Assembly (NCBI GenBank): GCA_037043015.1
Contig: CM073323.1
Location: 9,855,758 to 9,919,757 of the forward strand
Reading direction: 5' to 3'
Length of the DNA: 64,000 nt
DNA from: Bryum argenteum
Taxonomy: Eukaryota; Streptophyta; Bryopsida; Bryales; Bryaceae
The notes beneath the pieces were generated by a model. The model saw only the letters and a list, made by a program, of their open reading frames with translations. It did not search any database and was not told the origin of the DNA. Below, piece after piece: positions 58,711 to 64,000 of the stretch; the first letter of the stretch is position 1, and every line of letters begins with the position of its first letter. The position numbers were made by a program, and so were the translations under genes.

Positions 58711-61700
58711 TCAAGGTCTTCCAAGTGTTGCATTCGACCCATATCACTTGGTAGTTTCTCCAAATTTGAGCAATTGCAAATATGCAACCTCTTCAAACCA
58801 ATCAAGTCCCCAATACCACCTAAATTCTTGATTTGTTTGCAAAGCTTCACATTGACTTCCTTTAAGTCTTGCAATGCACCCAGGCTCTTTGGTAGCTCTA
58901 TTAAATCTCGACAATCATTTACATTCAATTTCTTCAAAGCAGATAGAGCTTCAAGGCCACCTAGATTTATGGATGTACTAGATCTATTTAATGATAGAAA
59001 CATGAGATTATTTAACTTGTCCAACTTGAATGTACTGAAATCGAGATTAGTACATTTATGGATCTCCATGCTTCGCAGATTTTTTAATTTATGAACGTCG
59101 AGTTTGATGAGCTTTTCACAGTTGTATAAGCACAATACTTCTACATTCAAGCAAAAATGCAAATTTGCTTTTTCAAAGCTCTTAACTTCACTATTGATAA
59201 TAATAAGCCTCTCCAAGCATGGCCAAGAGTATCCCAATGGATACTTGAATAGTTCTGAAGGCACATCCAATCCATCTTCGTCAAGTAAAAATCGCCTTCC
59301 CGCCATTTGTCCTTTTTGAGCTTCAGCCTTAGCAAATTCAATGTACAAATCATGAATTGTATACGTCAATCCATCTAAATCAAGAAGACCGTTCCGCATA
59401 CATGAACGAGCCTACATCACATACATTAGGAACATTAGGCTTTCATAAAGTTTACAGTTCTATTAAGTGACTCAAAATTGGACTAACCCACCATGTCAAT
59501 TCATATACACTGAATCCCTTCATAAATTTAAATTCAGATATTCATTCACATAATTTATCAACCTTGTTTAATCCTTCAAGCTACATCTTGGCCTCTAAAT
59601 ATCCTTGATGCAAAATCAATATGAGTATAAATTGTCATCTTCTACATTAGGTCAAAATAGACTAAATCTATTCATTACTTAGGTGATATAATTGTACAAT
59701 CTCAAAGTTCACTGATCTTTGTTCATTTTTCTTTTATTGATACATTCAATGTATTTAGCACTTGAAGTATACATCTTCGCCATATATTATAAAGGTTTAC
59801 TAATTTTTACATACATCGGAAATTAGAAGTTTCTTCTGCATTTGGAAGATTATAACTACAAGTTGGCTAAAACAGTTTCCTATTACAATCTCAAAAAGCC
59901 ATTTCGTCTTTCTCAAATATTTAGGGGGTTAAAAGCTGAAGCATTCGTTTGAATCTATCAACTCTTGCATAGTTGACATTGCCAATGTTCAATATCCCAT
60001 AGATGTCCTTATATTCAATTGAATCATTCTGCTACTCGCATGCCATAACTTTACACATACTTCTCTGCATTGAGACCCTGTGAAAATTTAGACTGGTACC
60101 CACACAAGATATTTAAAAAAGGGTAGCTTTATAATCAAGCCCAATATTGAACATTTATGCTACACTTCATCATAAGTATCGTGCATCATTTATTACACTT
60201 AAATTCACATAAACTTACAGATTCTTTCATATCAACTTCTTTTTTCCGATGGATACCACACATCCAACTCCACATGTCTCTAGAATCAAACCGTCCATGT
60301 CGCAATTGAGATGTCCATAAGATTGCCAAGTCCAAAAATATATGTTGATCCTCGTAACACAAAGCATCATAACCAAGCCGTAAAACAGAAAATATTGGAT
60401 GTTTTCCTTCCCTTATGAGGTTGAACTTCTCACTTTTCACTTTTTCCAAAAATTCCTCCAAAAACTTCTCCAAGTCCATCTCTTCTTTTCCCAATTTTCT
60501 TCGCAATTGCGTTCCCAAGACCTTCAGTGCTAACGGAAGATAATGCTTTTTGGATTTCTCTCCATCATACGAACCCACACTATTTTTCTCCTCAAAACAA
60601 CATTCATTGACATACTTTTTGATGATGTTGTTGTTGATTACCTTTGGCACGCTAAGGTAGTAAAAGAAAACGTCACTCACACCATTTTCATCTAATTTTG
60701 ACATTTGATAACAATCACATTTTCTCATAGAAAGATCTTGAAGTAGAAGTGATTGAGCTCGTGAGGTAACAACTAACGTACTCCCTACTGTCACCGCCAA
60801 AACCTTCAAATACTCCATAACTTCTTCAACATCAAGGCTTCTCACATTATCAAGTACAATAAATATTTTTTGATTCATCAATCGTGCCTTTAGAAGATCA
60901 AAAAGCTGTTACATGACACATACACATTCATTAATATAAGTGAATGATTACAATAATCTATAATCCAAAACCAATTTGACAACTCACTTTCATAATGAAA
61001 TATAATTTCCATTTAACTTCATGTGATGTAACTAAGTACACATTACACTACACTAAAACTAGTTTGCAACCAATTGTAGAACTCATCCCTCACAAATGTT
61101 GTTTGTCTTCAAGATCTAATTTAGTTACAATGTCACAAAAAAAGATGAATTGGAATTACCTTGCCAACGTATGTATTCAATATTGTTGCATCAACTTGAG
61201 CCAAATCCGTAAGTACTACCTTTCGCAACTCCTCATAACTTTTGATGCCAAACTCAATGTGACATACTTTTCCTCCATACTCCTTATATTTTTCGTTACA
61301 AATGGCTTTTGAAATGGTTGTCTTCCCAATTCCTCCAACTCCATACAAACCCATCACGAACACTTTGGACCCTAGAGATGGTGTTAGCTTTTCCAGATTC
61401 GATAATATTGGCTGTCACACGAAACATAAAAAAAGTCAAACCATTATCATCTTCCATTCAATAGTATTGATACATGTGAAAACAACATTAAGTGTGTTGC
61501 AAAGTAACCTTTTATCTTTGGTGAAACCATATACCATACTCAACAAGTGATAGGTGAAAATCACAACCACACACCTTGCATAGCTCTTGAAATGATTCAT
61601 TGTAAGGCACATCATACTTGGCCTCCGGTCTTACCAACTTGCATATTTCTTCCACAACTTTTTTAATGAAGGATGGCTCTCCCTCATTCTCATAGCACCA

Positions 61701-62374
61701 TACTTTTTGATTCCGCACAATGCGTTCTCCCACTCGTTCAACTTGATTCTTGGATCAGCTTTTGCCCATTGCTCCCACTTTTTCAACCACTTTTTGTTCT
61801 TTCTATTGTCATCAAAATCCTTGAATGACATCTTCAAGAATAATGGCATTATGTTCGCATTAGGATTCCTTGCGAATTCATTGAGTTCAATCATTGGCCA
61901 CTTTGTCTTTGAAAAAAAATCATCTGATATCACCAATACTGCAAGCCGGCACTCTCGGGCAGCTCTCATCAAAGAAGGGAACCACTTCTCACCTTTCTTC
62001 AAACTGTCTGAATTCACATCTAAAAATGGTGTGTGACGGACATCTTTGAGACGCTCACATAAATGTCTCGTGAAATCCTTTTGCACTCCGCTATGGCTCA
62101 AAAAAAATTTATGCTTGGGCTCCCAATACAGTTCATCAGGAACAATATTACTCAGCCCCGGCACTTGCTCGATCGGTAAAACACTCGAATCTGCCAAAAG
62201 CTCTTGTTTTTGCGCACCTTTCCTTCCTAATTTGTTGGCATTCTTTGAGCAGTCCTTGAGGAGAAGCCACAAAAGCACCAGTACAAGCACAACCAGGCCA
62301 AAAGCCAAGCGCACCAACCACAATTCTCCGATCAAACCGAAAACGAAATGTGCTACCCACAAATCGCCCATCAT
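57846..62374 (-). CDS. TIR-NB-ARC-LRR (TNL) resistance-type gene, frame-disrupted
   Basis: Intracellular immune receptor type; TIR domains of this class are NAD-cleaving enzymes. Exons on the minus strand: 61575-62374, 61160-61411, 60219-60905 and 57846-59411. Exon 1 begins at the first in-frame ATG. It has hydrophobic segments (VAHFVFGLIGELWLVRLAFG, LVVLVLVLLWLLL), then the TIR: KHKFFLSHSGVQKDF, PFLDVNSDSLKKGE, LAVLVISDDFF and KWPMIELNEF with the conserved Glu. Exon 2 has the P-loop GVGGIGKTT. Exon 3 has kinase-2 KIFIVLDNV, RNBS-B GSTLVVTSRA and the GLPL-like YLPLALKVLG. Exon 4 opens with the MHD-like TIHDLYIEF, then LRRs. Exon 1 changes frame near the A5 run at 61704-61708: it is 800 bases long, one short of a multiple of three, and EPSFIKKVVEEICKLV lies in the shifted frame. 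Exon 4 stops at 57846 after a 4-bp deletion. It is either a recent pseudogene, a TIR-only gene, or affected by sequencing errors. Confidence 0.85.
59588..59932. mobile_element. Degenerate MITE-like insertion in TNL intron 3
   Basis: The block starts with a decayed end (TTGGCCTCTAAATATCC) and closes with TTTAGGGGGTTAA at 59932, resembling the ends of the other TTAA elements. It lies in the intron between 59412 and 60218. The left border is uncertain. Confidence 0.35.
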
Positions 62375-62966
62375 GAGTAAGGTCGAAACCAAACCTCCAG
62401 TAGTAACCCTCTCCTCCTCGGGATCTACTTCACCTGGGCCACAATAAGCAAACAATCACCTTCTCAGCAATGCTCATCTAGATCTTCCTCGACCACATAC
62501 TACTAACGACCACCTTCTACACTATGGGTTTAACGCTGAGGGATAAATAGCCTTAAGACACCCAGCAAGGGTCCCATCACATCCACGTAGAAAAAAAAGT
62601 GGGAAGCCTTAAGTGTTTGTTCAGAAGACTATTTATTCACGTTTCAATCTCACAAACAGGATTAAAAACCCCCCAACACCCAGAAACCTGACCCGTAACT
62701 ACTTTTTCTTTAACAAAATCCACTTACCTCGATTTAGTGAGACCCAAGCCAAGCGATAGACTCAATGAATGAGACCTGCACAACCAAGCTTCTCGATGTA
62801 AACTTGAAATCTCTTGAAAAGGACGAAGATAGTTTACATGCAAACGGTCTGGTCAGTGCAAACCAGGGGTCTTTCAGGCATGAATCTCAACCATACCTTT
62901 GTCTAATCACAGCTCCGAGTCGTTCACATACACCTTCGGAGCGATTTGCCACCATTTAAGGTCACT
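62375..62966. other. TNL promoter and leader
   Basis: The frame of the TNL exon is open from 62455 but without an ATG before 62374. A TATTTAT on the minus strand at 62543-62549 might act as a TATA box. A second ATG out of frame at about 62478 could belong to an upstream reading frame or an unrecognised first exon. Confidence 0.4.
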
Positions 62967-63305
62967 GATTCTCCAAGTAAAGAGTGAGCTTCACACTACT
63001 GAATCTCCAAGTAAAGAGTGAGCTTCACACTACTGAATCTCCAAGTAAAGAGTGAGCTTCACACTACTGAATCTCCAAGTAAAGAGTGAGCTTCACACTA
63101 CTGAATCTCCAAGTAAAGAGTGAGCTTCACACTACTGAATCTCCAAGTAAAGAGTGAGCTTCACACTACTGAATCTCCAAGTAAAGAGTGAGCTTCACAC
63201 TACTGAATCTCCAAGTAAAGAGTGAGCTTCACACTACTGAATCTCCAAGTAAAGAGTGAGCTTCACACTACTGAATCTCCAAGTAAAGAGTGAGCTTCAC
63301 ACTAC
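62967..63305. repeat. Ten perfect tandem 34-bp units upstream of the TNL gene
   Basis: Units starting GAATCTCCAAGTAAAGAGTG begin at 62967, 63001, 63035 and every 34 bases up to 63273. Inner units are identical; the first has GATT for GAAT and the last differs at its final base. The period is not a multiple of three, so it is not coding. Lack of divergence shows very recent expansion or ongoing homogenisation. Confidence 0.97.
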
Positions 63306-64000
63306 GTATTTCAACGCTCGTATTCCTGTGTGATTGATCAAGGAGCCTCTGCATTTCTGTCACTAACTTTCGAATGCTCTGGATCTGACACTGATTCTCA
63401 CAGCTAGTGATGATAAGACTACTCTTTGTGATTCCAAACCTAATATGCACTGTAGACCATGAACTACCAGTGAACAATAGCTAGACAAGGAACCCTCCAA
63501 CTCCTGACACCAGCCCCTTTAACCACGCATAAAACGGGCGCTGATCCTAAGCGACTCAAACAAGCACGAGCTTAACAGCACTAGACGGCCAGAGCTCAAA
63601 TCGCCGTACTCAGAATTTACTCCAGCACTCCAAGTACGCTTTCGAAGCAACAGATCCCGTGCCCGCATACACAGCAACAAGCTTAACGATCTTACGAAAC
63701 TCCAGCGCCGAAGCTGAGCTACCGACAACAGCAGCAACTACCCCGGCAGAACTTCACCATCCACTCAAAAATCTAACAAATGATCTCCTCACTTGGTCAA
63801 AAAAGGTCCATTGCTTGAAACCTGGTCAACCTGGTCAAAATTAGGTCAAGTGGATGGCTATTTGATTTTTGTAACAATCGGTTCAAAAATATAGTGGGCA
63901 AAGTGACTTCTTCAATTTCGCAGACTCGAGAGTGTGTGGAATAGAAATGAGTGGCAAGTGACAAACACGTCATTGTAACCCTAAGACAAACTTACAGATG
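63306..64000. other. Region upstream of the 34-bp array, no gene seen
   Basis: Moderately GC-rich with short frames on both strands (for example 63519-63737 minus, 63659-63844 plus) without domains. It may contain more distal promoter or leader sequence of the TNL gene, or the edge of another gene beyond the window. Confidence 0.35.

Noticed and set aside
57119-59094. Plus-strand frames full of Ser/Lys/Phe repeats (for example 57119-57571, 57922-58212, 58486-59094)
   Set aside because: They are antisense shadows of the LRR array; the minus strand carries the clear LRR consensus and splice structure.
62967-63305. Resemblance of the 34-bp array to a CRISPR array
   Set aside because: The repeats are directly adjacent with no spacers, and the context is a plant nuclear genome.

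Overview
This window is nuclear DNA of a land plant. The genes are split by GT-AG introns, sit far apart in AT-rich repeat-filled DNA, and include plant-only families (SAUR, POLYCHOME/UVI4-like, TIR-NBS-LRR, plant RGG protein, ATXR2-like SET protein). The TIR begins with an FLSHSG-type motif rather than the flowering-plant YDVFLSFRG form, and codon use is GC-rich in an AT-rich background. Both suggest a seed-free plant, most likely a moss or other bryophyte, but this is inference and I cannot name a species.

Layout. 3.1-5.7 kb (+): N6-methyl-AMP deaminase, 11 exons joining to a 347-residue protein. 9.3-10.9 kb (+): inositol polyphosphate kinase (ITPK), two exons, 333 residues. 12.4-12.8 kb (-): 131-residue protein of unknown function with a TATA box. 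17.0-17.4 kb (-): SAUR protein. 20.1-21.1 kb (-): POLYCHOME/UVI4/OSD1-like APC/C regulator with KEN and D boxes. 26.3-29.0 kb and 43.1-45.7 kb (+): two near-identical seven-exon genes for an RGG-rich SERBP1/HABP4-type RNA-binding protein. 31.4-33.6 kb: island of decayed coding DNA. 34.8-36.4 kb (+): TPR-like protein. 37.3-39.9 kb (-): ATXR2-like split-SET protein whose N-terminal exons I cannot find. 54.3-62.4 kb (-): TIR-NB-ARC-LRR resistance-type gene with a membrane-spanning N terminus, a 141-bp-period LRR array, a one-base frameshift, a 4-bp deletion and several stops.

The spaces between genes hold repeats. These include short elements bounded by TTAACCCCTAAAG-type inverted ends that begin and end exactly at TTAA (piggyBac-like MITE candidates), and a tRNA-derived SINE family with A/B-box-like sequences, one copy of which has a 13-bp target duplication. 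There are minisatellites with 34-, 56- and 62-bp periods, and many small tandem duplications. The genes do not form a pathway; each is an independent nuclear gene. The most unusual parts are the TNL locus with its perfect 34-bp array upstream, the TTAA-ended element families, and the duplicated RGG gene with a conserved AUG-stop upstream reading frame.
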